Source: Pycnococcus provasolii
Lineage: Eukaryota; Chlorophyta; Pseudoscourfieldiophyceae; Pseudoscourfieldiales; Pycnococcaceae
Direction of reading: 5' to 3'
Assembly (NCBI GenBank): GCA_938743325.2
Contig: OW568895.1
Coordinates: forward strand, 126,501 to 190,500
DNA length: 64,000 nucleotides
Below the pieces are notes generated by a model. The model saw nothing but the letters and a program-made list of their open reading frames with translations. It had not been told where the DNA came from and searched no databases. The translations under genes and the position numbers were made by a program. Below, in pieces: positions 43,433 through 52,974 of this stretch (position 1 is its first letter; every line of letters starts with the position of its first letter).

Positions 43433-44980
43433 TCACTTGCCACTTCCAACCTTCTTTCGCTTCATGTTTCCACCACCACCTCCTCCACCATTATCACCAC
43501 CACCACCTCCTCCACCTCCTCCTCCACCACCACCACCACCGCCGCGCATACCACCGGGAGGTAGCTGCGGCGGCGGGCTCAGCAAACCCGTGTAGTCGGC
43601 ATCAACGCGGCTCTCCGTGTCACGCAGGAACGATCCAAATGCCACAGCTTCCAGCACGACGCGGCGCTGCTGGCCGTACGTGATGGCAAGGCTCTCGACG
43701 CGCCCGTCAGCGACAGCCGCTTCAAGCATCTCGACGAGCTCTCGCGGATTCTGTGCATCTCCCACCGCCTCCTGCATCTGCATCTGAAGGTTGGCAATGT
43801 CCCCGAACAGCGCGGTGGTGTGCCTCTCCACCACGCTGACGCCCTCCGCGGAGACGATTCGCGCCGTGGACGCGAGCGTCGTCTCGTCGAACGACTCGAC
43901 GTAACGTCGCAGCGGGCTCAGCGTCGCTCCGTCACCGACTCCGCTTGCCATGTCCATCATTTCGTCGGCGATGTCTCGCTTCCTTCTAGCACTCTCCTGC
44001 ACCTCTCCCGTCTCGTTGTTGAGCTCGAATTCCGTCTCGAGCCCCTCGTCGCCGTCGTCGCCGTCCATGGAAGCGCGCGCGTCCGTGACGGTGAACAGCC
44101 GCTCGAGGCGCGCAACCACCTCCTCCCTTGACTCGGGGAGCATGCCGAGCGACCTGTCGAGCTGAAAGCGCTTGTCGACGCGACGGAGGAAGTAGCCGAA
44201 CATGACGCTGGCGGCGTACACCTGTGCCGCCTGCAGCTTTGAGATGCGAATCATGGCGTTGGCAAACGCCGCGGGCGGTGCCCCACCCCACAGCGCGGTG
44301 TTGAGGTGCTCTTTGACGAGTTCCACCGCCTCTGCGCTGTGCACGCCTTGAACGAGCTTGGAGAGGTCGCCGACACCAGGCAGTTCGACAGGGTTTTCGA
44401 GCTTGGGTACCATGGGAACGCCGACGAGGTTGAACTGCTGCCTGATGCACGCGTAGATGAGGTCTTCGAGCGCGCGTCGTCGCTCGAGCGCCTTGACGCT
44501 TCCGATGCGTTCGTACAGCACGATGGAGCTTTCGTCTTTCTTTTCGTCTTCGTCTTCGCCGTCCTCTCCGCCGCGTTTGTCTTGGTTGATTTGGTCTTGC
44601 ATTTGCTGCAGCTGGCTTTCCACCGCATCCGCGAACAGGTGCGGTTCGTTCGTGAGCACGTACGAGAGGTACTCGCCCGTGGGTGTCGCAGGTGCGAGTG
44701 GCGCGGGCATACGTTTCGCGAGCTTATTGGAGTTATTGCTCGCGTCCCCACCAGCCGCGGGGTTATTATTACTAGCATCTGACGAGGATGACGACGACGG
44801 CTCTCCTCCTCCCGAGGGTGAGTTGTTATCCCCTGACGAAGACGCACCGAGAGGCACAGGCGAACGACGACGACGATGACTCCGAGCACGAGAACGAGCA
44901 CGAAAAGGAGCAGCACGAGATTTCAAAGGTTGAGCCCGAGCCCCCGAAGTATATCCATGAGCTGACATCATCATCATCAT
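43433..44980 (-). CDS. DUF760 family protein, probably plastidial
   Basis: 515 residues from the ATG run at 44980. The first 50 residues are Arg/Ser/Ala-rich (RSRAAPFRARSRARSHRRRR) and look like a transit peptide. Two DUF760-type halves are visible: the first with YLSYVLTNEPHLFADAVE and AASVMFGYFLRRVDKRFQL, the second with RRYVESFDETTLAS and AITYGQQRRVVLEAVAFGSFLRDTESR. Plant members are chloroplast proteins of undefined function, some light- or stress-regulated. The C-terminus is a poly-Gly tail coded by a CCACCT-rich run. A Ser/Asn-rich low-complexity region lies between the transit peptide and the first half. Confidence 0.8.
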   Translation of the reverse strand: MMMMMSAHGYTSGARAQPLKSRAAPFRARSRARSHRRRRSPVPLGASSSGDNNSPSGGGEPSSSSSSDASNNNPAAGGDASNNSNKLAKRMPAPLAPATPTGEYLSYVLTNEPHLFADAVESQLQQMQDQINQDKRGGEDGEDEDEKKDESSIVLYERIGSVKALERRRALEDLIYACIRQQFNLVGVPMVPKLENPVELPGVGDLSKLVQGVHSAEAVELVKEHLNTALWGGAPPAAFANAMIRISKLQAAQVYAASVMFGYFLRRVDKRFQLDRSLGMLPESREEVVARLERLFTVTDARASMDGDDGDEGLETEFELNNETGEVQESARRKRDIADEMMDMASGVGDGATLSPLRRYVESFDETTLASTARIVSAEGVSVVERHTTALFGDIANLQMQMQEAVGDAQNPRELVEMLEAAVADGRVESLAITYGQQRRVVLEAVAFGSFLRDTESRVDADYTGLLSPPPQLPPGGMRGGGGGGGGGGGGGGGGDNGGGGGGGNMKRKKVGSGK

Positions 44981-45516
44981 TTTAATTGCCAAAAAAACAA
45001 ACTATTAAAATAAGGTAGCTGTTGCCTAGTACTACTCTTACTGTATTAATAGGTATTTATGTTGACAAACGAAACGACGAGAAACGAAACGTCTCTAGTA
45101 CTATCGTAATACAAAAGCGTATTATTACTGACTGCGAGACACAGCGAGGGAGACCGGACCGGAAGAAGGCGAGAGGGAAATGGAAATGGACGACGTGGAG
45201 CTGAGGAAGGAGGCTCGTCTGAGCTCAACCAACCTGGGGCCTGGAGAGGGGAGGAACAGAACAGGGGACCCAATTCACTGGTGGCGGCACCCCACGACCT
45301 ACCCTACGAGACACAGAGTTTCTGCAGATTTCACCTATCCTCCGCCCTCCGGAGCTCTCGCCACACCGGTGACCAGACCACGCAACCAGGAGCGAACGCA
45401 ATCGGAAGGTCTGGCTACTATGTCCCCACCTCCACCTAGGTGGACCAGGCAGCCAGGGGGCACGCAGCTGCCCGCTAACCCTAACCCTAACCCTAATGAC
45501 CTAATACCCTAACCCT
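44981..45516. other. intergenic ending in a CCCTAA array
   Basis: No gene recognised. Positions 45475-45516 hold CCCTAA repeats with the phrase CCCTAATGACCTAATACCC, also found at 47819-47845 on the other side of the retroelement. Confidence 0.55.
45475..45516. repeat. interstitial telomere-like CCCTAA array, left
   Basis: About five CCCTAA units interrupted by TGACCTAATA, directly against the A1 repeat of the retroelement. Confidence 0.85.
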
Positions 45517-45694
45517 AATCTTCAGTTCTACTTGTTTAATTGGGGTTTTTGATTGGGGGGAGTCGCTCGCGCTGCTGGTTCTGGGCGGCCGCCAGGAGGG
45601 TCACGGCCCCTCTCGAGACCCTCGGTGGCCTCTCCCTTAGGGCTGCGCGCGCGTATCCACTCTTGCTGTTGGTTGCTTGCTTCGCAAACAACCT
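45517..45694 (+). repeat. retroelement repeat A1 (178 bp)
   Basis: Identical to 47525-47702 in the same orientation; begins AATCTTCAGTTCTACTTG and ends CGCAAACAACCT. Confidence 0.93.
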
Positions 45695-46989
45695 ACTAAC
45701 AGCCGCACTACACACGAGTAGTGGGAGGTCGAACACACGTCGGACGCGTCTTCGAGGGACGTAGTTTGTACACCGAAACGGTCTAAGTATCTACGCTTAG
45801 ATCTAGGCATCAGCAATCTTCGATTGGAAGTTTACTGTGCAGATCCTTAATCGATTGATTAATGGCTGACGCGCCGAACGAACTCGAGGTTCTGGAAGCT
45901 CGTCGCGAAATATTGCAGCTGGAGATTACGCTTGCACAGGAGCGCCGCGCAGCTGCAGAAGCTGAGCAGAAAGGCAAGAAGGCTGTCGACGAAGGAGGCG
46001 AGCCCACGTTAGATTACGTGGTGCCTGCCATCTACCCGGACGCTCGCCACGCGGAGTCGCTACCTACGGCTGGGATTCTGCGTCGCGGCAAGCCAACCCT
46101 GCTTTCTTTGCCGTCGAACCCTGTCCTTCAGCACCTAGAGGCTGAATCGGTTAAACAGGGACACGCGTCGTCCCACAACGCGTGGATTTTCCGATCGATT
46201 GTGAGTGTCAGCGCATACCTGGAACTCGGAGTGTTGAGTCTGCAACAAGAGACCGACGACCGAGTGGAGGATTTAGCGACTTACGTCGAAGGAGAGCTGG
46301 ACGTCGAGCGAGGAGACGACGGGAAACCGTTAGATCCAGACGGAGACGCCCTGGTTCACTTCAACGAGCTGAACAAGAAGATCGCGGAGATCGACTCCGT
46401 TCTGGAGCGCACGCGCAACACGCTCACAGGCGTCTTGGAGCTCGCCGCTGAGCTCGAGGACTTCTCACTTCTTCGTCGCCAACAAGGGGCCGCGTACCGT
46501 CATTACGAAGGAGACGGCCGACGCCACAGTGGCACAGCTGCTGGAGGAGACGACCGCCTATCCGCCGCGCTCGAAGCGAACCACCCGCATCCAGAAAGAG
46601 ATCCGCTCTAACAGGGCGACTCAGATTGCCAAGCAAGCGGCTGTTAAGTCGGTGGCAACCAACAAAAAGGATAAACCTTAGCGGCGCATGCTGCGCAGCT
46701 GGGGGAGGGTTGGAGGGCGGTTGGCGAGGACGGAAGGAATAACAACGGATGTGCCTGGGGAAGCGCATACTGAGGACGAGCGATCGCGTGGGCAGTCGCT
46801 TGGCCGCTCAGGTCAGGGAACAGCTGGAGGAGTGGCGCCGGATCGGCGCGGGCCCGCAGCTGTTGCACTGGATTGCCAAGGGAGTGGCGATCATATTCAC
46901 GAACGGTCCTCCCCCGTCGTACGACTTGGGCGCGAGCCTAACGTCGATGACGGAGGAGGAAAACAGCTTCATGGAGGCGGAGACGTCAC

Positions 46990-47245
46990 GCTATAGGTGG
47001 GCATTTACGCCGTCACGCCGGAGGGGGGGGGCGTCATGACGCGTCACGTGACGCGTCACGCGTCAAGTAACGTTTTACGCGTCACGTGTGACGGCAAACC
47101 CCTAAACCAATCCCCGACCAAATTCCCCGACCAGGGTTATTCGTGACGCGTCAAGCCGGCGAGGGGGGGGCGTCATGACGCGTCACGGGACGCGTCACGC
47201 GTCAAGTAACGTTTTACGCGTAACGCTTTGCGCCCAGGTATACGT
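46990..47245. repeat. cluster of TGACGCGTCA palindromes in two repeated blocks
   Basis: TGACGCGTCA, its own reverse complement, occurs repeatedly in two blocks (47029-47082 and 47169-47222) that share about 54 bp with few changes. The spacer holds CCCCGACCAAATTCCCCGACC. The cluster lies inside the retroelement and looks like inserted or amplified sequence. Confidence 0.8.
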
Positions 47246-47502
47246 CACGCCTCCTGAAGCTGGGAGCATGGGAGGAGATCGACGGCGGAGCGGCGCACTG
47301 CGTCAACCGCGTTCATCTGGTCCCGAAGGTGGGATCGAAGAAATTCAGGCTGGTCATCCTTTTTGGCCATCTCATCGGCTTGCCGCCGCCTCCTGTGGAG
47401 GTGCCTGTCGCGCCTGTCGCGCCTTGGAGCTCGCCGCTGGCCAATTTGGCGTCACGATTGGTGACACTCGTCTCTCCTCTTCGTGGAGATACGTGACTAT
47501 GA

Positions 47503-47526
47503 TGGCAATACTGGCCCCCCCTAAAA
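47503..47526 (+). repeat. retroelement repeat B1 (24 bp)
   Basis: TGGCAATACTGG followed by CCCCCCCTAAAA; identical to 47795-47818. Its last two bases overlap the first bases of A2. Confidence 0.88.
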
Positions 47527-47702
47527 TCTTCAGTTCTACTTGTTTAATTGGGGTTTTTGATTGGGGGGAGTCGCTCGCGCTGCTGGTTCTGGGCGGCCGC
47601 CAGGAGGGTCACGGCCCCTCTCGAGACCCTCGGTGGCCTCTCCCTTAGGGCTGCGCGCGCGTATCCACTCTTGCTGTTGGTTGCTTGCTTCGCAAACAAC
47701 CT
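47525..47702 (+). repeat. retroelement repeat A2 (178 bp)
   Basis: Identical to A1, offset 2,008 bp. Confidence 0.93.
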
Positions 47703-47794
47703 CCCACCCTCCCTCCCTGTTGACTATAGTTGGTTACTGGAGCAGGAGACCTACTTTTGGTTTAATTTCGGTTTGTGTAAAAGATGACCTTCAT

Positions 47795-47818
47795 TGGCAA
47801 TACTGGCCCCCCCTAAAA
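47795..47818 (+). repeat. retroelement repeat B2 (24 bp)
   Basis: Second copy of B1, 92 bp after the end of A2; it forms the right end of the element. Confidence 0.88.
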
Positions 47819-47881
47819 CCCTAACCCTAATGACCTAATACCCTAACCCTAACCCTAACCAAGTGACCCTATACCCTAACC
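47819..47881. repeat. interstitial telomere-like CCCTAA array, right
   Basis: CCCTAA units with the same interruption CCCTAATGACCTAATACCC as the left array, about 110-170 bp before the INTS11 start. Confidence 0.85.
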
Positions 47882-47987
47882 TGCTCCCCCCCGCCCTTCC
47901 CGAGTGACCCATTCTGTTCGTCATTCTTCGCCATTCAGCCGCCATACCACTCCCTAGAATATATCCCATCTTCTTCATCTTCCTAAG

Positions 47988-50060
47988 ATGAAAGTCTCCG
48001 TGTATCCTCTCGGCGCGGGTCAGGATGTTGGTCGGTCGTGTGTCCTGGTTTCATTGAGCGGAATTCCGTCCTCCTCCTCTGGGTCCTCGTCATCATCGTC
48101 ATCATCCTCATCAGTTACGCTCATGTTCGACTGTGGTTTGCACATGGGACACACGCATGCCACGGGACGGAGGTACCCCGACTTTTCGAAAATCTCACCC
48201 TCTTTGAACATCTCGCGGGTGGTTGACGCGGTGATCATAAGCCACTTCCACCTTGACCACATTGGAGCACTGCCGTTCCTCACAGAACATACCAACTATT
48301 CAGGACCCGTCTTCATGACGTCACCCACACGTGCCATCGCATCCATCATGCTCGAAGATTATCGACGTGTGATCTCGTCAGCGTCGAGAAATAATAATAA
48401 CGACGGGAACGACAACGAAAACGACGCCGCTTCAGGGAAATCAGACGTGACGATCCCCGAGTCGTCGTTCTACGACGACACCACCGTCAAGAGGTGCCTG
48501 CGCAAAGTCACCACCGTCGCACTCAACGAAACAATAGAAGTACCACTGCAAAGAGGACAAAAGGGAACGTTAAAGCTCACCGCGCACTACGCAGGACACG
48601 TGCTCGGAGCGGCGATGTTCCACGCATCGTATCAAGCACCTGGCATGGCGGACCCGGTGACGTGCGTGTACACGGGCGACTACAACACCAGGTCGGACAG
48701 ACACCTTGGGCCGGCCGTGCTCCCTCAGGGTCTCAAGCCTGACGTGCTCATCACCGAGTCGACGTACGCAGACACCGTGCGCGATGCCAAACGAGGACGA
48801 GAGCGGGAATTCCTCAATGCCGTGCACGACACGCTCGTGCACCACGGCGGGAAGGTGCTCATTCCCGTGTTTGCGCTAGGACGAGCGCAGGAACTGTGCA
48901 TTCTGCTCGACGAGTTCTGGGAACGACTTGGGTGGCGCAGTGCCGCGACGCCTGGACCGCCCATATTCTGCACCGCGGGAATGGCGGCGTCGGCGAACCA
49001 GTACTACGACCTGTACGCGCGGTGGATGAACGAAAGAAGGCAGGCAAAGGCGGCGACGCACGGCGCTGCTCTTGGACTCGGTCAAGTGCGCGTCTGGGAA
49101 CGCGGCATGGAAAGGCGGGCGGACCTCGGCCCGTGCGTGCTGCTCGCAACGCCGGGAATGCTGCACGGAGGTACGAGCTTGGACGTGTTCACCGCGTGGT
49201 GCGGCGACCCACGCAATCTCGTCGTGCTTCCCGGATACTGCGTATCCGGCTCAGTGGGTAGCCGCCTCCGCGAGTCGCCGCGTGGCGTGCTTCGCCGCGT
49301 GGATGTGGGCATGCGCCAGGGCGCTGGTTCGTCGTCGACGGCGATTGACGTGCGATGTGCCGTGCGCCACCTGTCCTTCTCAGCGCACGCAGACGCGCGA
49401 GGGATTCTCGGGCTCATCAAGCAGGCGGAGCCGCGCCACGTCGTGCTCGTTCACGGCGAGAAGACGAAGATGGCGCGCCTGAGCACGGAGATCGCGAACG
49501 TGTTTGGCACGCCGTGCTACTATCCTGCAAATCACACGCTCACGGTGCTTGAGTCGTCGTGCACCATTCCCGTAAGAATGAGCGCGGCGGTGCTTCGTGA
49601 GGGTCGCTGGCGCAAGTCGAGAGAAGGTGACGATGCCACGATGGCGATGGATGACGACGACGACGACGACGACGACGCGAGTGCGAAACGTGCACGCACG
49701 TACGCGCATGCCGACGACAGCGTGCTACAAGGCGCGTTGGTTTTGGAGAAGAATGCGAATGCGCGCCTCGTGACGGCATCCGAGGCACTCGCAGGTGCGG
49801 GCATTGTGCCTCATCAAGTTTCGTGCGAGGTTGCACTTTCTGAGGATGATGGTAAGCGTGTGCTTGGCGTGGCGTACGACATTCTGTGTCGTTTGACGGG
49901 AACGGACGCGGACGACGGCGGCGCTTGTCGCGGCGACCTGTACGCATCTGCGCGGTCCGTGCACGTCCGTCGCGTTCCCGCCGACGGCACGGTTCGCGTG
50001 AGCTGGCTCGTCGACGACGCGCCTCTCGCGCGCACGGTGCTTGACGCATTGAAGGGGTAA
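47988..50060 (+). CDS. INTS11: Integrator/CPSF73-like RNA endonuclease INTS11
   Basis: 690 residues from ATG 47988. The opening GAGQDVGRSCVLVSLSG is diagnostic of INTS11 (CPSF3L, plant CPSF73-II) rather than CPSF73. The metallo-beta-lactamase/beta-CASP active site is complete: FDCGLHMG, HFHLDH (His86, His88, Asp90, His91), YTGDYN, SFSAHAD (His467) and VHGEKTKM (His489). The enzyme cleaves nascent snRNA 3' ends and other RNA polymerase II transcripts in Integrator. Inserts are a Ser run after residue 30, an Asn/Asp stretch near 140 and an Asp run near 555-563. The C-terminal domain would contact INTS9. Two TGTAA sites lie within 45 bases of the stop. Confidence 0.92.
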   Translation: MKVSVYPLGAGQDVGRSCVLVSLSGIPSSSSGSSSSSSSSSSVTLMFDCGLHMGHTHATGRRYPDFSKISPSLNISRVVDAVIISHFHLDHIGALPFLTEHTNYSGPVFMTSPTRAIASIMLEDYRRVISSASRNNNNDGNDNENDAASGKSDVTIPESSFYDDTTVKRCLRKVTTVALNETIEVPLQRGQKGTLKLTAHYAGHVLGAAMFHASYQAPGMADPVTCVYTGDYNTRSDRHLGPAVLPQGLKPDVLITESTYADTVRDAKRGREREFLNAVHDTLVHHGGKVLIPVFALGRAQELCILLDEFWERLGWRSAATPGPPIFCTAGMAASANQYYDLYARWMNERRQAKAATHGAALGLGQVRVWERGMERRADLGPCVLLATPGMLHGGTSLDVFTAWCGDPRNLVVLPGYCVSGSVGSRLRESPRGVLRRVDVGMRQGAGSSSTAIDVRCAVRHLSFSAHADARGILGLIKQAEPRHVVLVHGEKTKMARLSTEIANVFGTPCYYPANHTLTVLESSCTIPVRMSAAVLREGRWRKSREGDDATMAMDDDDDDDDDASAKRARTYAHADDSVLQGALVLEKNANARLVTASEALAGAGIVPHQVSCEVALSEDDGKRVLGVAYDILCRLTGTDADDGGACRGDLYASARSVHVRRVPADGTVRVSWLVDDAPLARTVLDALKG

Positions 50061-50139
50061 CCAGCCCCCTACGAGTGCTGTAATAAAATGATGTAATAAT
50101 GAAGTTTTTGACAAGAGCGTTGCAGGTGCTTGTTAGGCG

Positions 50140-50177
<38 letters not shown>

Positions 50178-50347
50178 AAAAGCGAAAGTGGAAGCTCTCA
50201 AGGCGCCTTGACGGAAACTTCGAAGTCACCAGCGCCTTGCGCAAAAACGTGCGCTGAGTTGCGTGAGGTTGAGTGTTGAGTGTGAAGGGTGCGCACAGGA
50301 GTAAAAGTAAGCTCTATATTCGTTACTGAGTAGGGCGACGTTACGTC
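50061..50347. other. intergenic with a GACAAC hexamer repeat
   Basis: Convergent spacer between INTS11 and NDUFB3. A run of about seven CGACAA units lies at 50136-50175. No gene seen. Confidence 0.6.
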
Positions 50348-50560
50348 TCAGTGCCCGTGTCCGTGTCCGTCTTTGGGCTTAGGTGCAATCGTGGTATCGT
50401 AGATGTAGTACGCCCCAAACGCGGCGATACCCAGCGGCAGTCCTGGTATCCACGTCATTCCCGACGGGTTGAGCATGGGGTGTTTCCTCCACTGTTCTCG
50501 TGGCGGAAGGTTGTTCATGCGGGAGAGGCGGCTCATCATGGCTAGGGGGGATGTGCGCAT
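50348..50560 (-). CDS. NDUFB3: mitochondrial complex I subunit B12 (NDUFB3-like)
   Basis: 70 residues. PPREQWRKHPMLNP followed by GLPLGIAAFGAYYIYD matches the plant B12 subunit pattern (RRDEWRKHPML... PGLGIALVAFGIY). One transmembrane helix (about 40-56) anchors it in the inner membrane arm of complex I; the C-terminus is Lys/His-rich (KDGHGHGH). Start at ATG 50560; Met8 or Met9 are alternatives. The small size is normal for the family. Confidence 0.8.
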   Translation of the reverse strand: MRTSPLAMMSRLSRMNNLPPREQWRKHPMLNPSGMTWIPGLPLGIAAFGAYYIYDTTIAPKPKDGHGHGH

Positions 50561-51745
50561 GATGATATGAAAAACTCAAGTAGGGAAGGAAGGAAGGAAC
50601 ACACAGAAAAAAAAACCAAGCAGAAGCTCGAGAACAAGCTTCAAGCAGGCCAGCTTCGCACGCACGCACAGGCAGGCAGGCTTGGTGTGATATGCGCGAG
50701 ATGATATGGCGTATTGTCGTCGACAGAATGAATGGAGGGTTTGAGCCTCACGGACGAGACTCAGAGGGCAGGCCGGCAGAGGGCAGGGGGTGGGGATTAG
50801 GGGTTTGGTTTTGTTTTTGGGGGTTTGGTTTTTTTGGGGGTTTGTTTTAAAAGAGTTTGTGCAAGCGCTTGTACAGTAAGCGCTTGTAATAAGCTTGTAT
50901 TTGCTCCATTCGTTCCATCTGATTCTGTGATTTCTGTCCTTGTGCTTTGCAAAGGTTTGTGCCCCTTCAAGGTTGTTTTTTCTTTAAGGTATGATTCAGG
51001 TGGTCAAGAGCTTGCCCACTGCCAGGCAAAGACACCTCCAGGAGTGGAGCTTTGGAGCCATTGGAGAGCTTGGAGGGACACAACATCTCATCCCGAATTG
51101 ACCAGCGAAACAAATTATTGATTCCTTTTCACCGAAGAATTTGCCAACTTGATAGTTGATCCCAAATTTGCACGAGAACTTGGGACGAAGGAAAACCAAA
51201 AAAACGCGAAAAAGAGGTCGTCACCTCAGGACGAAGAAGAAGACTTTTGCCGCACTACTTATAATAGTTGGCCGCGCGTAAAACGTACATAAAGTAGTTC
51301 TTAACTTTAGGAAACAACACACTCAATCAAGGCCTCGGCAAGAAACCAATTAACATTTTTAACTGGTTGAATTTTTCTTCTGAGTTCGGAACACTTGATG
51401 AACCGTTCTAGAATTTTGGTTTTGGGTTTGGTTCTCTGGCCAAAACGTTCAGGCTCCAACACTTCTTTTCTGATTTCTCCTGGCACGCACCAATATGTAC
51501 CCGCGTTTGCCAATAACTACTACATAGTTCTTACCTGATGAGGCTGTGAGGAGGCTGTGAGGAGGGAAGCATAAGGCCGAAGAACAGGGCCGAAGCATCC
51601 ATACAGAATCTGATTTTTCAATTTTTTTTTCAAACTTTTTTTTTTATTTTTCAGAAGGTTACAGGTAGTTAAGGTGGTTGGTGAATTATCAGTGACCTTA
51701 AGTCACATCACACCTCACATTGAAAAAAAAACGTGGTCCCATAAT
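50561..51745. other. 1.2-kb AT-richer intergenic region, no gene recognised
   Basis: Composition is clearly poorer in GC than the flanking genes from about 50,780 on. A minus-strand frame at 51307-51513 (with KPKTKILERFIKCSELRRKI) has no ATG and no recognised family. Poly-T tracts (51615-51655) and an A-run precede the next gene. A decayed gene or element may lie here, but I cannot name it. Confidence 0.4.
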
Positions 51746-52912
51746 ATGGGTGTATCCAGCATGCTGGCCGACTGCACATACAAGAAAACCATCCAGGCGT
51801 CTCTGGTGCTGTTAAACGTCATCACGCTCGCATTCTCACTCACGCTCATCGGCCTCGCCGCGCCGAACGTCGGATATGAGCGCAAAGGCTCAACACACCA
51901 CATGCACGGCGGTGCCAACTCCGTGCTCGACGACCCGTACGCCGCGCTGTGCCTGTTTGGGGCCATCACCGGGTTCATCTCGCTCCTAGGTGTGCTCGGA
52001 GGAATACGGGCAAACAAAACCTTCTTAGTCTTCTACTTTGCGCTCCTGCTTGCAGCTACAGCCATGCTGCTGTACGCAGCTGTGCTGTGCCTCGTCTTCA
52101 AGGCGGAGGCGGACTACTACGTAAGCTCGTACTGGGAAAAGTACGAAAACAGCATGCCCGAGAGCTGGAGTCGCATGGACGCAATACGGAAGGCGCACAA
52201 GGTGCTCGAAGCGGCCGGCGCGCTCTGTGCCACCGTCGCCGCCATCGACCTGTACCAGCTGTACGCGGCCAGCGTCATCATGGGCCACGAGTATGCGCTC
52301 GCTCGCTCCGTGCAGATTATCAACTTCTTCTCGTTCGTCATGGGTGTCGGCGTCGCATACGTCGCCGTGGAGTGCATTCGACGCAAGGTGGGTGGAGACT
52401 GGGCGCCTGGAATGATGGTGACGCTCGCAATCTGCACCATCATACTCAGCTGCACAGGCTTCGTGCAAAGCTTTGGCGAGAAAACACACCGCGTTGCTGT
52501 TTTTCACCTCGTTGCGTGCGTCGTCATTCTCGTGCTCACGATCGCCTGCGCGGTGGCGGCATTCGTCGAGGGTCAGAAGACGAAGCGATGGGTTGACGAT
52601 CACTGGGACAAAATTGGAAGCGAGGATATCACGCAGAAGCAGGTGCACGACTGGTGGCAGGCACACGCGACGTTGCTCGGCGTTGCCTGCTGCTTCCTTG
52701 CCATCAGCCTCATCCTGAACATCGTTGGTAGCTCGTATTTCATCCACACGACGCGCCGTTCACGCCGCGAAGGCGGCGCAGACGCGGTGTCAGGCACGAA
52801 GTCGTTCGCGAATGCCGCGTACGCCGGAGGCGACGCGGAGTCTGCGGAAGATGGCATGCTGAATGGCGAAGCGTTGAGCAATGATGCTCACGTCGCACGC
52901 AGCGAGCTTTAA
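51746..52912 (+). CDS. multi-pass membrane protein, tetraspanin-like layout (388 aa)
   Basis: From ATG 51746 (MGVSSMLADCTYKKT) the hydropathy shows a segment near 15-38 (LVLLNVITLAFSLTLIGLAA), then a loop, LCLFGAITGFISLLGVLGG and FLVFYFALLLAATAMLLYAAVL. After a loop the pattern continues with INFFSFVMGVGVAYVA, MMVTLAICTIILSCTG and LVACVVILVLTIACAVAA, and a last helix near 330 (LLGVACCFLAISLILNIVGSSY). Two four-helix halves seem likely. Loops lack the CCG signature of classic tetraspanins, so the family is only suggested. The cytosolic tail is polar. The in-frame extension upstream starts with GTG and was not used. Confidence 0.75.
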   Translation: MGVSSMLADCTYKKTIQASLVLLNVITLAFSLTLIGLAAPNVGYERKGSTHHMHGGANSVLDDPYAALCLFGAITGFISLLGVLGGIRANKTFLVFYFALLLAATAMLLYAAVLCLVFKAEADYYVSSYWEKYENSMPESWSRMDAIRKAHKVLEAAGALCATVAAIDLYQLYAASVIMGHEYALARSVQIINFFSFVMGVGVAYVAVECIRRKVGGDWAPGMMVTLAICTIILSCTGFVQSFGEKTHRVAVFHLVACVVILVLTIACAVAAFVEGQKTKRWVDDHWDKIGSEDITQKQVHDWWQAHATLLGVACCFLAISLILNIVGSSYFIHTTRRSRREGGADAVSGTKSFANAAYAGGDAESAEDGMLNGEALSNDAHVARSEL

Positions 52913-52974
52913 AATACAAACTGAAGTAATAAAAAAAATTGAAATGCGAATTTTCTACATTTTGTATTCACTAT

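Larger units (their letters stand above)
45517..47818 (+). mobile_element. fossil retroelement with split direct repeats (DIRS/PAT/Ngaro-like), broken
   Basis: About 2.3 kb. Parts in order: A1 repeat 45517-45694; a coiled-coil, Gag-like first coding region at 45862-46611; a decayed reverse-transcriptase-associated region at about 46683-47480 with a short stretch like the first RT motif; B1 47503-47526; A2 47525-47702; B2 47795-47818. A1/A2 and B1/B2 are identical pairs, and this order is known from tyrosine-recombinase retroelements. It is broken, with several breaks and much of the usual body (including any recombinase) missing. Identical repeats point to a young insertion, perhaps already as a deleted, non-autonomous copy. 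Confidence 0.65.

Noticed and set aside
45517-47702. Reading the 178-bp repeats as LTRs of a classic Ty1/Ty3-type element
   Set aside because: The second, 24-bp repeat pair lies around A2 in the split-direct-repeat order, no target duplication is seen, and there is no primer-binding-site-like sequence I can recognise.
45475-47881. CCCTAA arrays as a true chromosome end
   Set aside because: They are short, internal and flanked by ordinary genes on both sides.
50825-51121. Plus-strand frame in the AT-rich intergenic region
   Set aside because: Cys/Val/Phe-rich translation of T-rich sequence; no motif and no good start.
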